Shown here piece by piece: positions 1-12,700 of a DNA stretch of 64,000 bases. Numbering within the stretch: position 1 is the first letter of the stretch; every line of letters starts with the position of its first letter. The stretch spans positions 124,001 to 188,000 of the forward strand of contig JAQMWT010000044.1 in NCBI GenBank assembly GCA_029834535.1. Reading direction: 5' to 3'. Made by a program: the position numbers and the translations under genes. This DNA is from Chrysophaeum taylorii. Taxonomy: Eukaryota > Sar > Pelagophyceae > Pelagomonadales > Pelagomonadaceae. The notes beneath the pieces are model-generated. The model was not told the DNA's origin. It ran no database searches and saw nothing but the letters and a program-made list of their open reading frames with translations.

Positions 1-1129
1 AGCGCGCCTCGGACGAGTTCTAAACACTGTGAGTCCCATCTCGTACGACCCCGGCCGGCGGCGGCGCCGCGGACTCCGCCGTCGAGTCTCAACCCATTTG
101 TTTTTTTCCTGAGGTAGTGGGATGGCCCGTCGACGTCGACCGCGCGCTCGGGCGTCGGGCCGAGCCGCGTCGAGCGACATTCCGTCTTCTTCGGTGCTCG
201 AAGACGTGCGAAGTCCAGCCACCAACTCGGTCGAGCAGCGCGCAACGTCGCGTTGGAGGGTCTTGGGTCCCGACGTTGATACGCCAGCCGGAGCAACTGC
301 CGGCGCGAGTCAAGAAGCTTCGGTCGGACCGCGCGAGATTGTAATGCAACGACGATAGGTCACGATGCTCGAGGGCATTCAGATCTGCGATGTGTGCAAG
401 CTCGGCGAAAAACTACCCACGCCGTGTTGGCAAGCGCCTGCGGATTGAATTCGCCAAGCCGCGAAGAAGCGGCACCGGAAATCGCGCGGGAAAAAGAAGG
501 CTCGGGAGCCTCGATGCCCGCCGTCGCGAAGAGAGCGCCCGCGCGTCAAACTCTCGGATGCGGCGCCGACAACCGTCGGCGAGGCCATCAAACGGCGCGT
601 TGAGTGTCGCGGTTTCCGCGTCTAAACTTGACTGCGGTGCGCGGCTGTCGTCGCCAAGTTCCGAATTGTTCGCCTCGAGCCGCGAAGAGTGAGAGAGTCG
701 TCTCGGGCGCCCCTCATCTGCTATATGCTGCCATCGCGGTGCCTCGCGCAGTGTCTCTTGTCTTGTCGTCGTCGAGAAGGCCGCAAGTCTCGACGACCGT
801 CGCGGTGCGCGCCAGAGAAGCCTCGCCTCGCCTCGGGGGGTCGAGAGTTGTCCTCATCCAGCGACCGCTTTTTTCTGGCGCGATGAGTCGTCGCGTTCCT
901 GTTGGTCCCGATGATCGCCGCGGGCTCCGGTCGGTGGTTTCTCGTCGACGTACAGAAACTCCCGATCGTCGTCCTTCGTTCGATTCATCAGCTGTTGCTC
1001 AAGACGAGTGAAGAAGGGTTTTAAGAGGTATAGGTTAAGGGGAGGTGGTTGTGGAAAAAGAATTCGAAGGTTTTGGTGAGTTGTTTGTGTCGGGACTCGA
1101 CATGAGGGGTGTGCCCGAAGAAGGGTTTT
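1..1129. other. No supported gene; GC-rich leading region
   Basis: I see no gene I can support here. Short plus-strand stretches read like protein, for example around 366-460 (a C-x-x-C pair) and 905-1015, but none has a start, splice sites and length that agree. A real multi-exon gene running in from the left of the window cannot be excluded. Confidence 0.4.
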
Positions 1130-2164
1130 TAATTAAAGGGAAAAGTTTCCAACCACTATATAACTTTGGTCACCGTAAACCCTCAACAAGTTTGGTCAAT
1201 CTTTATCTTTTGGTTGACTAAACTTGCACTCTTAGAGAGCAAACATAACAAGGGCCGCCGTGATCAAGCTTTCAGCGGTTCTGCATGTCGTCGCGCTGTG
1301 GTGGTGACTCCGGAGCGTCCTTCGACTTCGAAACGAAGACGGTATCGATGGGGGTTTCGTCGTCGCTCGGGTCGCGTGGTGGTGGTGTTAAACACGCCGA
1401 CGTCGGTTGACCACGACGCCGAGAAAGAAAAACACAGAAGTCGCGCGCCCACCAGAGGGTAAGAAGGTAAACGACCATGAGAGATCGCCGAGTACGCTGT
1501 CGCAGCTCAGAGCGCGCTTTAAAAAATACGAGGGTAGTCCACTTTACTCGATCTAATAACCAAGAGATGCTAAGTTCAGCACGTCTGTGTTCTCGAGGCC
1601 GACTTGCAGCAGCATCTGATGTTCGACACGGGCGGCAAGTTTTTAGACGGCGCGTACAACAACAACAACAACAACATGCTTAACAACATCGCGACAGCGC
1701 TGTCGTTCAAGTGATATATGCAAGGTGCAGCTTTTACGTGCGTGCTGCTCGTCGTGATGTGCGAGTAGACAATACCGTGACGTGTGTTGTTGTAAAAGGC
1801 ACGCCTGCTCTCGGAACCTTCGTGCGGACAAAAAAAAAGATCCAGCTATCGCGCGAAGAAAATCACGAGGCCGTGTCGGTCCTCATCAAGGGCTGCTTTA
1901 TGGAGGGCAAGTCAGGCGGCGGCTCTTCTTTCTCGGCATATATGCGTTTGATGGACATCTGCAGCAATGTCATCCGCTATTAAAGGCACGAGATGACGAA
2001 CCGGGATTCTTCGCCGTAGTCTGTCATAAACATCGAGAACTAATAAGGTGCATCCGAATGAATAATCTTGGGCGACGAAAAAAACAGCGCGAGGTATCAG
2101 CGCGCTGTCTTACGCAGGCCTTGTTTGAGGATGTTGTTCAGCGAGTATTCGCATGTTGATGCGC

Positions 2165-2345
2165 GTGTGTATGGTCAAACTTTTTGTGGCTTTGTGACCA
2201 AACTTGCAACCTTGTGATCAAACTTCAATTCGGGTGATCAAATTTGCATGCAAAGGGACAAAAACTTGTAGCTTTTTGTGATCAAACCTAATTCAATTTG
2301 GTGTGATCGATTTTCGAACAATCACATCAAACTCTTGAGACTCGT
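2165..2345. repeat. Array of TGATCAAACTT-type motifs, left group
   Basis: TGATCAAACTT and one-base variants (TGACCAAACTT, GGTCAAACTTT, TGATCAAATTT) recur about every 15-30 bases. A reduced version is left in the other copy of the element near 21755-21790. The spacing is irregular, so this is a motif cluster rather than a simple minisatellite. Its role is unknown. Confidence 0.6.
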
Positions 2346-3289
2346 ACTGATGACTAGGTTTGGTGTTAGCGATCTTCCGGAGCGAGGATGTCGACGTCTC
2401 GACACGCCCCAGCTTGTATCTGCCGACTTTCTTTCTCGTAGTACAGTGCTCGACGGTGCAGCAGCAGCTCCCGGGGAGATCTTGCGGCGGGGCGGGGTGG
2501 TCGAGATGCTCGAGGACGAGGAGGATAAGGAGGTGTCCACTTACGGTCGTGCGAGTTGTTTATGCATGCGCACGTGCTCGCGTTGCCGTTTTCCCACGTC
2601 CAAGTTGGACAGCTAACTCCTCCGGATCGGGCACGCGACGGTGAGGAACTCCTGAACGTGGGGTCCTGTACGGTCCCGCGCAAGTGTGGGACTACAATCA
2701 ATCTTTGGGTGCTCCCTCCAGGAGGAGCGTTGCCTCTCGCAGTTTCTTCTCGAGGTCGTCGTCGTCGAGTTTCGCGTTTTAACTCGACCCCGAGTCGATT
2801 AGTATCAAAGACGCGCTCCCTCTCGGAGAGAAGATTTTGGAATGGGGTGATCCGTCCGTCTCACGCAGACCATGTAATAAGTCTGGTGTCCGCCCATATC
2901 CGCTTGTTGCTGCTGAAGAATGACGTACGACCACGGCAACAGCACCGGTGGTGAGTCGCGGTTTGGGTGCCTTCTACGAATCATGGAAGGTACGAGAATA
3001 AATGGGCCCAGCTTAAAGTAGTACGCCAAGCCGTGGGAAAAGAATCTGCTCTCGAGGCCGCTGCCCGCTCTCCTATATCGCCGCGCTGTCTTAGGATGGA
3101 TCTCCTTCTTTAAGGCGGGCGGTCATGGTGGGGTGGTCCCCATGCCGTGCGTGCAACGCCACGGTAGTAGATTCTGTATAGCTGCAGCCCCTAGCTCTCG
3201 TTTTTAAGGCATTATTATTTTCGCAAAACCAAAAGCGCTCACGCGCCCCCTTGAAAGAAAGCCTCCTTCCCTTAAGTTTGATATTAAAA

Positions 3290-3550
3290 AGCCAAAGTTT
3301 GGTCAATACTGTGGAAGTTTGAGGAGTAGTGATCAAACTCTTGTTGACCAAACTTCAAAGGTTATTATTAATCAAACTTGAAGAGTCGACTGATCAAACT
3401 TAATGCAACTTCGGAGGAGGAGTGATGACCAAACTTAAGTGATCAAACTTCATGTGAAAGTGACCAAACTTGTGGTGGTGGTGAATTTTTCCTTAAACAT
3501 ACATCGAATCGAGCGAACTTGAAAGAAATTGACCAAACTTGATCGATCCT
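3290..3550. repeat. Array of TGATCAAACTT-type motifs, right group
   Basis: About ten copies of TGA(T/C)CAAACTT lie in 260 bases, mostly in plus orientation, ending with TTGACCAAACTT directly before the apparent element edge. The matching array in the second copy is at 22735-22990. It fits subterminal protein-binding repeats of a transposon, but no binding protein is visible. Confidence 0.6.
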
Positions 3551-3558
3551 TAATTAAA

Positions 3559-5820
3559 TGTCCCTAGGGGGGGTGGGCTTAAGAGCCTCGGTAGGTTGTG
3601 TGGAGACGCGAGGGGCGCTTTTGAAACTCGGCTGCCAAGAAGAGGGGGGGGTGTGTGGAGAGGTGGGATGGCCGGAAAGAGTGAAGATTGATTTCATACA
3701 GGCGAAAGAGGGAAACGGTGTGAAGTTACTGTGAGGAGGCCAGAGACTATCGCGCGGGTCTTGCTAGAAAAAAACAAGCTCGCCGACGACCCCGGGATAC
3801 ATCCGCCTTCAAGATCACCACCACGCCACCTTAACCCAAGCGTTCGCACTCCCCATCTTAACAGTCGACTCATAAAAAGTATCGTGGCGAATCAGCCGTG
3901 AAGAATAATACACGCGGGAAGGCCAACTCGGCGTCCTTGACCTTGGCATGATTAGTGGCACGAGATTTTTGTCGGACGGATACGCGGCGGTGTTTTTGGG
4001 TTCAATCCACAAATATGACGGAAGGCTAGCCACATTCTCGGCCATTTCAGTGACGATTCTCATCATAATTCCACAAAAACGGAGTCCACCCTTGTGGTCA
4101 ATCCAAGCTTGGCTTTACGGACACCTCCTCGTTCGCGTCGACCGTTTCGTCAGCACTCGCCGAGTCCTCCTCGCCGTTGAGAAGCGTCCGCGTCGACGAG
4201 CACCACGCGCCGGCGTGAGTCATTCGTCTTGGCTCGCTTCGAGGGGCGCGGATCATCGCTCATTTTCTCCTCGGGGACATACGCTGTGCTGTTGGACACC
4301 TGCGATATTGCTGTACGTAAACGTCTTCAGGATAGATCTTCGACCCACAGGCGGATCGACACTAAAATTAAATTACCCGATCTTTCGAAACTCAGCTTCC
4401 GCAGTTGTAGGAAGGCCACCAGAGCCAAGAAGAAGGTGGGTCTAAGCGCCCCGAGGCAGCATGGAAGGAGCCTGGGCGAGCCCCTATGACAGACAGACAG
4501 AAAGCCCGGGAGAAGCGACAGCGAGAAAAAAACGGCCCCTCCTAAGAAGCGAGTTTTCAACAAGAAAAGAAAACGACTGCTTTGGACTTGGAAAAGAAAC
4601 GCCAGGCCAGCAGCAGCAGAAAGTTTTTTTTCTTCGCGGAAAGAGGCCTTTGCGTATTGCGAGAAGGAAGGGGTAGGGGCCAAGAAGTGCATGACTGACC
4701 ACCACCCAGAGTGGATTGAGCTCATCATCACCTGGAGACGACAGCTCGACGACGATCGATCGATCGAGTGAAGGGGCGTGTTTCGTTTGATTGAAACAGC
4801 TGCGACACAAACGCGCTCGGAGTCGAAGTGCGCCATATTTTACTCCACAATCGTCGACTTCAGAACCGGCGCGGCGGCCGCCGCAAGAAAGTCCCGTTCA
4901 ACAACGCCAACTACGAGTGCGGCCATTCGCCCTCGCGGAAAAATTCTTCGCCGGTTTCTTCGCCCGCAACTCGCACCACCGGATCTGCACACGAAGATCA
5001 AGCATCGAGAGGCGAAGCGTGCCGCCGCGAACTGCGACGAGATGGTCGAGGAGGGAGTACTTTGCGGGAAATAAATTATCCACCGAGGCGCTTCGCGCCG
5101 AACTCTCGAGGCGACGGGGATTGTGGACGAGCACGGCGCCATGTCGGACGGACGGACGGACGGACCCCCGCCTTGTCTTGAACCTCTACGAGACGCCTCA
5201 GTTTTTTTTTTCGTGCCAATCGCGGACAAGGGAACGAAAAGACCAAGTTTGGGGCCGGCCACAAGGGTGACGTCTGCTGCGGGGCCGAGGCCTATGACTA
5301 CCGCGAGCGAGTGCAGCAACACTGTCACGTGATGTGCTGGGGCCCTGTGTGGGCCGCGATTTATTTATACGCGGCTTTTTTTGCTCGGCATGCTTCGCGA
5401 TGCGTGGCAGCGCTGAAAGGACGGCTGCGTCCGCGGCCTTGACAACGGCGGAGCCGTGTGCGACGCCAGCAAACTCTCATGTACTGCGAGAGATCTGGGG
5501 GGACCTCGGTGCAGTAAGAGCAAAAAGAAGAGGATCTTGCATTTGCCGTGCCGGATGATGCTGAAGATGAGGAGGAGGACAGCGACGCCGAATCGGAGCG
5601 CGAGATCGGTCACGATCGTCGGCGACCCCCCAGCCACGAAACGAACCAACCAGAGGCCAAAGCTGCGACCCAGACACCGACACTCCGGGAGCTCATGCTT
5701 GTTTCGACACCTAGTGTGGCTCCCCTTCCTCATGCCTGGTTATTTATTGGTGTCGGGTACTGCTAGACATTACCCCACACCGCGCCAGGATTAAACACAT
5801 AAAAAAAACTGGGGTATGGC
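3559..5820. other. No supported gene; scattered protein-like fragments
   Basis: A minus-strand frame at 3815-4066 (ATG at 4066, 83 codons) and plus-strand fragments near 4640-4770, 5220-5448 and 5545-5766 (the last rich in D and E) read like protein, but they lie in different frames and I recognise none. The fragment at 5220-5448 contains a C-W-G motif faintly like Tc1/mariner transposases, too weak to call. This is either decayed coding sequence or an unresolved multi-exon gene. Confidence 0.35.
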
Positions 5821-5829
5821 GTGCCCCAG

Positions 5830-5830
<1 letters not shown>

Positions 5831-5871
<41 letters not shown>

Positions 5872-5872
5872 G
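5831..5872. repeat. (TCTG)n microsatellite
   Basis: About ten uninterrupted tetranucleotide units. Shorter runs of the same motif family (GACA/CTGT) occur at 34362-34386 and 54505-54542. Confidence 0.95.
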
Positions 5873-6092
5873 TGTCCGAAAGGAGAGTGGTCGGGAGTAC
5901 TCCTGAGCGTCTCAGATCGCTCGTCGAGTTCGGTCCATGGTACGGCCCTTGCAACAAAACAGTAATTTTGAGTGTCGAGCCGCCTATGTAGAGCGCAGCC
6001 TCGTCGACTTGTCTGGGCAGAGCCTTCTAGCCCGTTCCCTCTCCTCCCCGTCGCGCAGTAACCAAGATCGCCGCCGCCGGCGGCAATATTAA

Positions 6093-7772
6093 TTAGGGGA
6101 GGGCGCGATTTTGCATGTAGATGTCGTGCCATACCTTGTTGAAGCGGGGTTTTAGGGCGTCGTACGTCTTGTCGTTTATGGGAATGTAGGCGATGAGGTC
6201 TTTTGGATAGGCCGCGGCGCGCGAGAGGAAGCCGGGAATGGGGACGTCGATGGTGACGACGGGCGTGTCGTCGTCGAGGCCGTAGCCCGAGAGGAGGATG
6301 TAGGCTGTGCCGAACTGCTTTGTGACGCGCGCTGGAATCCAGAGTCCCGGGGAGTGGGGGGTCGGGGGGTTCCAGTACACCATCTTGAGGCCGAGACGCG
6401 AGGTCGTTGTTCTCCGGCGCTTTGGGGGGGGCGATGCGACTGTCTGTGCGAAGGCGACGAGGTCTTGTTTCTGAGTTTTGATTTTCTCCAAAATTTTCGA
6501 AAAATTATCTTTGGCGAAATTTACGAGGTCCGAGGCGCGACGATGACGTCCAAAAAAATCCGTCGCTCGCGGCTCGGAGAAGACGCGGTCCGGCGGACGG
6601 TGCCTCGTCTCGCCGATCGCCAGAAGAAATGCAGCCATTGAAGTGAGATCAATTTCCTTCTGCGGTGGCGAATTTTTTGCCGCGGGAAGATTCGGCGGCG
6701 GTTTCGAAAAATCGAAAGTCAAAACCCTCGAAGGATCGTTCCGACGACAACAACAACTACGAGGAGCACCTTCTTCTTCTTCTTCTTCTTCTTCTTCTTC
6801 TTCTAGAGAGGGGATATTTTCGCGTTTTGGGGGGTGCGCGATGATGCCCTCGTAGGGGGGTCGGCACCGGAAGAATCGAGCCAAAGGGCACCTCGGCTCG
6901 AAGAACCACAGACTCGACTCCTGCTTGCTCAACACGAGCGACGCCATTACCCGGACGAGTCTATCGTTGTTGTCGTCTTCGTCGTCGTCGCAGGCGAAAA
7001 AAGCTACGGTGCACACGGAATCCACGACATCGCAGAGAATCGCGGGGTAGGCCGAGCAGTAGACGCCGTCTGGCGCGCCGTCGGCCTTGGGCCAACGGCA
7101 ACACACGACTTCGCCCACTCTCCCTCTCAACCGCGTCGCGTAGTCGCCAGGAACCACCCGCGCCCCGAGCTTGCAGAGATCGCGGAGGTAGAAACGCATA
7201 ACCACCCCAATCCTCCCCTCTGGAAGCACGGCCTTGTGTTTGGCGAGATACCTCGCGTGGCCCGACAGAAGATACGCGTGATACGCGGGTATCTCGAATC
7301 TGTGACACGAACCGCTCGCCTCCAGTATCACCGATATCGGATCGAGGGTGAAGGTAACGATCACATCCCCCCAGCCCCTCTTGTCGACGTGGGGCATCAG
7401 CTCGTCCCTATTCGAGTTGTGGTTCAACTGAATCCAGCCGCAAAAGTAGTGAGACAGCCACGGCGCCGTTCCCACAACCATTTCCCTGAGCGCTTCGAGT
7501 TCGGGGGGGGGCGGGGGTCGCTTTTTCAGATTCGTCGACGGATCGCAGGTGTGTTGACTTTGAAGCACAAAATTCTCTTCCGCTTCCGTCATTTCGCCGC
7601 GCGGCCGAAACTGCAACATTCGCGTCTGCTTCCGAACGGTCTGCGAGTACTCCTCGCTCAATCCGTCGTAATTCTCCACCATCCTTCGAATCGACCGACC
7701 CACGCACTCGCCCTTGACGAACTCGATCACTCTGAACCCCTCGCATGGGTTGCGCTGGACGCGTCCTTTCAT
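6093..7772 (-). CDS. AlkB-like 2-oxoglutarate/Fe(II) dioxygenase
   Basis: An uninterrupted 559-codon frame. Residues about 110-195 carry the AlkB signature: an N-x-x segment before H128-x-D130 (metal), H179 in the G-H-A-R-Y-x-x-x-H segment (metal), and R187-x5-R193, the spacing of the RxNxTxR strand that holds 2-oxoglutarate. AlkB enzymes oxidatively demethylate nucleic acid bases, and some act on proteins. Which substrate applies here is not visible. The downstream half is unusual: a tryptophan-rich segment at about 220-300, a run of 12 Glu encoded by a (TTC)n tract at 6770-6804, and a C-terminal domain at about 465-559 without a family I recognise. The start is the ATG at 7772. No intron is needed. 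The family call is solid at motif level; the role of the C-terminal half is unknown. Confidence 0.8.
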   Translation of the reverse strand: MKGRVQRNPCEGFRVIEFVKGECVGRSIRRMVENYDGLSEEYSQTVRKQTRMLQFRPRGEMTEAEENFVLQSQHTCDPSTNLKKRPPPPPELEALREMVVGTAPWLSHYFCGWIQLNHNSNRDELMPHVDKRGWGDVIVTFTLDPISVILEASGSCHRFEIPAYHAYLLSGHARYLAKHKAVLPEGRIGVVMRFYLRDLCKLGARVVPGDYATRLRGRVGEVVCCRWPKADGAPDGVYCSAYPAILCDVVDSVCTVAFFACDDDEDDNNDRLVRVMASLVLSKQESSLWFFEPRCPLARFFRCRPPYEGIIAHPPKRENIPSLEEEEEEEEEEEGAPRSCCCRRNDPSRVLTFDFSKPPPNLPAAKNSPPQKEIDLTSMAAFLLAIGETRHRPPDRVFSEPRATDFFGRHRRASDLVNFAKDNFSKILEKIKTQKQDLVAFAQTVASPPPKRRRTTTSRLGLKMVYWNPPTPHSPGLWIPARVTKQFGTAYILLSGYGLDDDTPVVTIDVPIPGFLSRAAAYPKDLIAYIPINDKTYDALKPRFNKVWHDIYMQNRALP

Positions 7773-9700
7773 ATTATCCTTACCCTTCTTCTTACGCGAT
7801 GGATGAGTGGCGATAATAAATAATAACCGTGGCGGGGGCGGAGGTCAATCTTCGAGAGCCCCATGCTGGCGTAGTTGGTGTCGTCGCGGTGGGACCATCA
7901 TCAGCGTCCAATAATCCGACGTAGCTAGCGGCGGGCGGCTTTATGATGGTTGCGGCCGCATCGCCCAGAGTCCATCATCAAGATGATGAGCACTTTCTCG
8001 CCGTCGAGTCGAAGCAGTGCGTTGAGGAGGGAGGGAGACAGACAGACACTCCGGCGGAGGAGATCGCAGGAGGGAGCCGCTGACCTGGTAGACGAACCGC
8101 TCCATGCCTTGGACATCGCGAAGGAGCTTGGGCAGATCGACATATCGTCTTCTTGGTGGAACACGGCGGCGAGGTCGAGGTCGTCCGGAAGTCGTGATGA
8201 CGGGTGCTGAATTCGTAGGTCTGGAGGCGCAACAAGAGGGCCTTGCCAAAGGCGATCATCATGTCGTGGCGTGTAGTTTGGATCCGCCGTCGCCGCCGCC
8301 GCCGTCGGTGCGCCTCGACCGCATGAGCTGCTTTTCCCGCGGCTCGTGCCGCCGCCGCGCTTCGTCCTTCTGGCCGTCGAGAGCGGCCTACATTCGGGCA
8401 TACTCTCCTCCGGGGCGGTCCAGGAAGTATTCGATGGAGGTCTCCACGCGGTCAACGTTGTGGTCCGGCTGGATTTACGAGCGCGCCGGCAACGCCGTCG
8501 TCGGCCTCGACGTCTATCACGACGACGACAACTTTGCTGAACAAAATTTTGTTGACGTCGAAACAGTGCTGCGTTTACATCGTCGCCCTGCGTGAAGCGG
8601 CGAAAATTGTCCTCGGGGCAGTCGCGGGTGTTTGTTCGAATGGTCTGATATTTTCGGGCGCGCTGCCGTGGAACCGGACTCCAAACACTTTGACTTCGCC
8701 GGTAACATCGTCGCGAATGAGGATGGCGAAACCGGAATCACGAAGATCGATGCCATCGTGGAAGGCCAAAGCGACGGGTCGCATCGACCTGTCGGATGTT
8801 TCGTCGGGACGCCGAGCCAACGGTGCAGAAACGGGACGCAGATCAAGTTCCGGCGCCCCAACTCGCTCTACGGGGAAAGCGTTCCCTTCTTTACGACTCT
8901 TGTTGCACGCGCATAGCTCCCCATAACGACGAGACTCGAGGATCTCCTCCGCGAGGTCCTCGCAGCGCCCAATGCAACGACATCCAAAGAAGGCACCGGT
9001 TCGATGCTCCGCCGGAAACGGTCGCGCTCGCTTCTCGACCAAAGGTCAAGGGCATTGAGGCGCGTCGGTCCGTCATTGATGGCCGAGTGGTTCCAGTCGT
9101 GGCTCGCTCGATGTGGCCGTCACCCAGTGCACGGCCTCCCAGCATGCGACATGATCTCCAGTCCCCAAGACTCGCGGTAGACGTCGCGCGGCAGCTCGAG
9201 GACAGACGAACCACTCGCCGCGCTCGTAGGACCTTGCGGTCTTGAGCGTCGTCGAGGGTGAGCACTTCTGCAGAATAGCTGCAACTCGCCCCTGCAGGTG
9301 CTGTTCTTAAAGGCAGCTGCACCGCACTAGTCGTCGCGTCGCCGGCTCGAGGTAACCGTCAGCCTTTGCCGACGTCGCTGCCAGCTCGCAGTCAGCGTTC
9401 CAGCAGCGCCGGCAGCTCGCAGAGGCATCCTCGACCTCCCGCTCGATGGATGGCTGCCTCTGGCGCTGCCTGCCCATCGCCGTCGACGAGGAGCTGGACA
9501 TTATGGTGACCAACTTGCGCGCGAGAACATGGAGTGGACTCGAGACAAGTACGGCCACATGGATCCTCAACAAGGTAGTTAGCTCCGCATGACACGTCAG
9601 AAAGCGTTACCATCGATCGACCAATGAGTGGCCGACTTAGCTCCGCAAGAAGGGGGGAGTTTCTTTCGCGAAGCTCTGAAGATGGCTTGAACTTCGCTCG
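7773..9700. other. No intact gene; minus-strand protein-like fragments
   Basis: Between about 8560 and 7960 the minus strand gives several consecutive stretches that read well as protein, but they sit in different frames with stops between them. I do not recognise the family. Around 8575-9042 both strands are open for more than 90 codons, which makes strand choice unsafe. I treat this as probable decayed coding sequence of unknown origin. A short TCTG-type run lies near 8036-8046. Confidence 0.35.
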
Positions 9701-12700
9701 TCTAACGCGCGATCGAACGGTTGGTTGTTCGCGCTACCCGTGGTAATGTTCAGCCCGAAAAGACATCATCACCATCCGAGCCTTCTTGCAGCCCGGCACT
9801 CGCCGCACCTTCTTCTGATAGCCCTGCTCAACAAAAGCTTCTACTACCATTGGAACTTTGGGCCGTGAACAATGGCGGCGATCTGCGGTCGGCAACGTAT
9901 CGAGGGCATTCTACAGCCTCCGCGCCGCCAGCGCGTCGCCCGACGAACTTCACGACGATGGTGATGACATTGGTCCATCCGAGGATGGCGAGCCGTGGTG
10001 CGCGATATCCTCCCTCCCGATGGCTCTTTGGTGTGTCTACTACTACAAAAGATGAACGCACGCTTCTTTTGCGGGAAATACCGACGCTTGAACTTACGAC
10101 CTCGCGCGAATGACTTCCCTGCTTTCGCCGAATGGTGGAAGGCCCACGTAAAGCTTTCGCTTTCGAAGAGACACTTCTCTTTCTGACACTTCAGAAAGAC
10201 GGCTAGTTTCCAACGGCGCAGTATCACGAGGAGCACACACCTGCGCGCGTGAATTATCTTGCGACGTTCATGAGTAAACACTGCATCCTTGCGCTTCCGA
10301 CGTTGGGTTTTGGTTTGGAGAGATGGCGAGTCGTGTGGTGGTGCGTCATCTCCGGCTCGTCATTGAAAGGTCAAAAAATCTTAATTCGAGCGAATCGCCG
10401 GATTGTGTGGCGAGGTGGCCAAGGACAGCGGCGTGCTTTCGTTGATGGTCGACGCCTTCGAAGCTCCTGGGGAGCGTAGAGGATGGCTGCTGAGAGGAGG
10501 CAGTTCGGTCCAGCGAAGGAGAAGCAGCGCGAGCGAAACTGCAAAGCGCGAGAGGCGGCGAAGGAAGATGCCACTTCGCGGAAAGAACGAAGGAGGGTTG
10601 AAAGAAGTAACCCTACCCTCGTGAGGGACCGCATTGATCGTCGCGCAACGCGAAGCGAACCACCCTCGAGGCTGGGGAAATCGAACGCTCAGGTCTAAAG
10701 TACCTCGCTGTAGGCTGCGCCGCCTCTCGGCGACTGGTCCTTACAATTGGCTCGAACGAACGAACACGTGTGTCCGACCCTCAGATCTTGGCGAGCCCTT
10801 CGGCGTGTACCGATGGCCATCAAACGTAGGCCACTCCACTCACTCCCTGATCGACCAACAAGCCCCAACACATCCCACGATCACGCACCAAGACCAAGAA
10901 ATCACAGGCCCCACTTGCTAGGTCCGATCGGCCTTGATAGGCGGTGTGGTTGCGATGCCCGTTTGATGAAACGCGACACGCTTCGCTCCCTCCAGATAGT
11001 TGTTCACCTCGACGTTTAGTGCGCACAAAGCAAGCCGGTGTTAACGAGCGAAGAACTGTCATCATATGCTCCACGAAACAACGCGGGCGAACAACCCAAA
11101 AACGAGGCTCTGATTGCCGCCAGCCGACTCGTAGGCGGCGATGCCAAGAAGAAGACCGTGGGGGGCGCGAGCCTAATATCCCAGTTCTTTCTTTCTTTCT
11201 TTCTTTCTTCAGGTAGTAGTCGTATTCTTCTGTCAGAGTAGCCGAAAACTATCCCCTGCTGGGCCGCCGGACTTGAATCGACGCGCGGACGTCCGGCCGC
11301 CGTCGGGTGTGGCACTCGGACCGCCGCTACGACGACGCCGAAACAACTTCGAACTAGCAGGACAGAGAACTTTCCGCCTCAGAAAACGCGGCAGACTCCA
11401 CACAGTCGCCGCCGCCGGTTAATTAACTAACCCCGGAGTCACAATCTCGTTGGTGTACGAGTTGTTGCGTGCGTAATCGATGTCTGCCTCCAATCACAAC
11501 AAATTTATGGGCGAAATCTTTTCAACCCTAACCCTGAGGTGAGCTTTGGTCTCCCCGCCAGTCATATCCACAGTTGGACTTGTATTATACGCTCGCCGAA
11601 TCATATTTCGAGCTTCTCTCCTCGAGCAAAAGTAGCCTCTTGAGAAACTAACTCTACGAACGTCGCCGCCGCCGTGCTGTCGAGAAATGTGCTTGTCACC
11701 ACCATTATTTGGGAGAGAAAGACAGAAAGTAAAATATTTTCGGTCGCCCGAAAGGCTCCGATTGATTTCGCTTGCTGTCGTCACACCTGGCGCGGGCTGC
11801 TGTTGTTAGAGTCATCGTGCAGCAAAATTACTATCTGAGCGGTGCGGACGCGACACAATTCATCGCAAGGTCACGGGAAAACATTCTCGCCGAAGTCGTC
11901 GTCGTCGTCCTGCCGTCGTCGTCGCGCGGATAGATCGATCGATCATATCCGGCGAGCGGGCTTGCAACGCGTCAAGATGCCGAGCGTTTGAGAACCAAGG
12001 CGGTGGACCACGCCCCGGCGCCTCGCCGTTACTTACTCCTCGGGCAGCTGCTGCTATATGCAGCAAGTTGTTTCGCGACCAGGTGGCGCCTTTTCGCGTG
12101 GCATCACAGCATCGACTGCTTATAGGACGGACAGAGACGACCGGTGCTGCCGCGACAGCAATTATAAGCAGCCCAGGACGACGACGACTTTGGACATCCA
12201 GAGACTTGATTCAGGAAAGCGGCGGCTTGCGCATCATCGCAGTGCAGCCCCGCGAGGAGTAGCAATTTAAGAAGGCGCCCGTGATGCCAGCGCCTGCTTT
12301 TTTTTGCGATCAAGCGTGTGTGCTAAAAACACGCTGAACGCAATTCGGCCTATTTTTTTTGGGGGGGGGGGGCTTCACAGCCTTCAGTCAGGGCTTTGAC
12401 TCTCTCTAACACTTTACGCCGCGGTATTCGCGACCTCGGGCGCTTTTGTTGGGACGGCCAAGCCCATGCCCTCCCGCATCTCGTCGACCGGGTGCGTGCG
12501 GTACCCCTTTCGACCGATTATCACCGATTCGGGTTTGAGCAAGAAAACCAAACCACCTCGCTTCGGATACCAACCCGGAGATGATCTATGTGCCCAGGCT
12601 CCGGCAGGTACTCGTACGGTGAGAACCTCTCCTCAACTGCGGACGAGCACGCACCACATGGCACGACTTACTTTCCGGCGGCCGAGAGAAAGAAACCGAG

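Larger units (their letters stand above)
1138..3550 (+). repeat. 2.4-kb dispersed element, copy 1
   Basis: This segment is repeated in the same orientation at 20511-22990, with many small indels but long matching blocks (compare 1255-1400 with 20565-20700, 1630-1660 with 21255-21285, and 2600-2960 with 22070-22380). Both copies start with inverted forms of the motif (AAGTTTGGTCAA near 1190) and end with direct forms (TTGACCAAACTT near 3540), as in DNA transposons with subterminal repeats. TAATTAAA occurs at 1130-1137 and 3551-3558 and could be an 8-bp target duplication, but that motif is common in this DNA. Inside are fragments that read like protein in several frames, such as 1630-1710 and 1735-1983. 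I recognise no transposase. Element identity is inferred from the duplication and its edges. Confidence 0.6.

Noticed and set aside
5220-5448. C-W-G segment like a Tc1/mariner transposase
   Set aside because: Too short, without the DDE residues or terminal repeats.
6834-7823. 329-codon plus-strand frame
   Set aside because: Antisense to the AlkB-like gene, which has the real motifs.
8640-9042. Open frames on both strands (94 and 155 codons)
   Set aside because: Both read equally well, the plus one lacks an ATG, and no family is recognisable, so neither is called.
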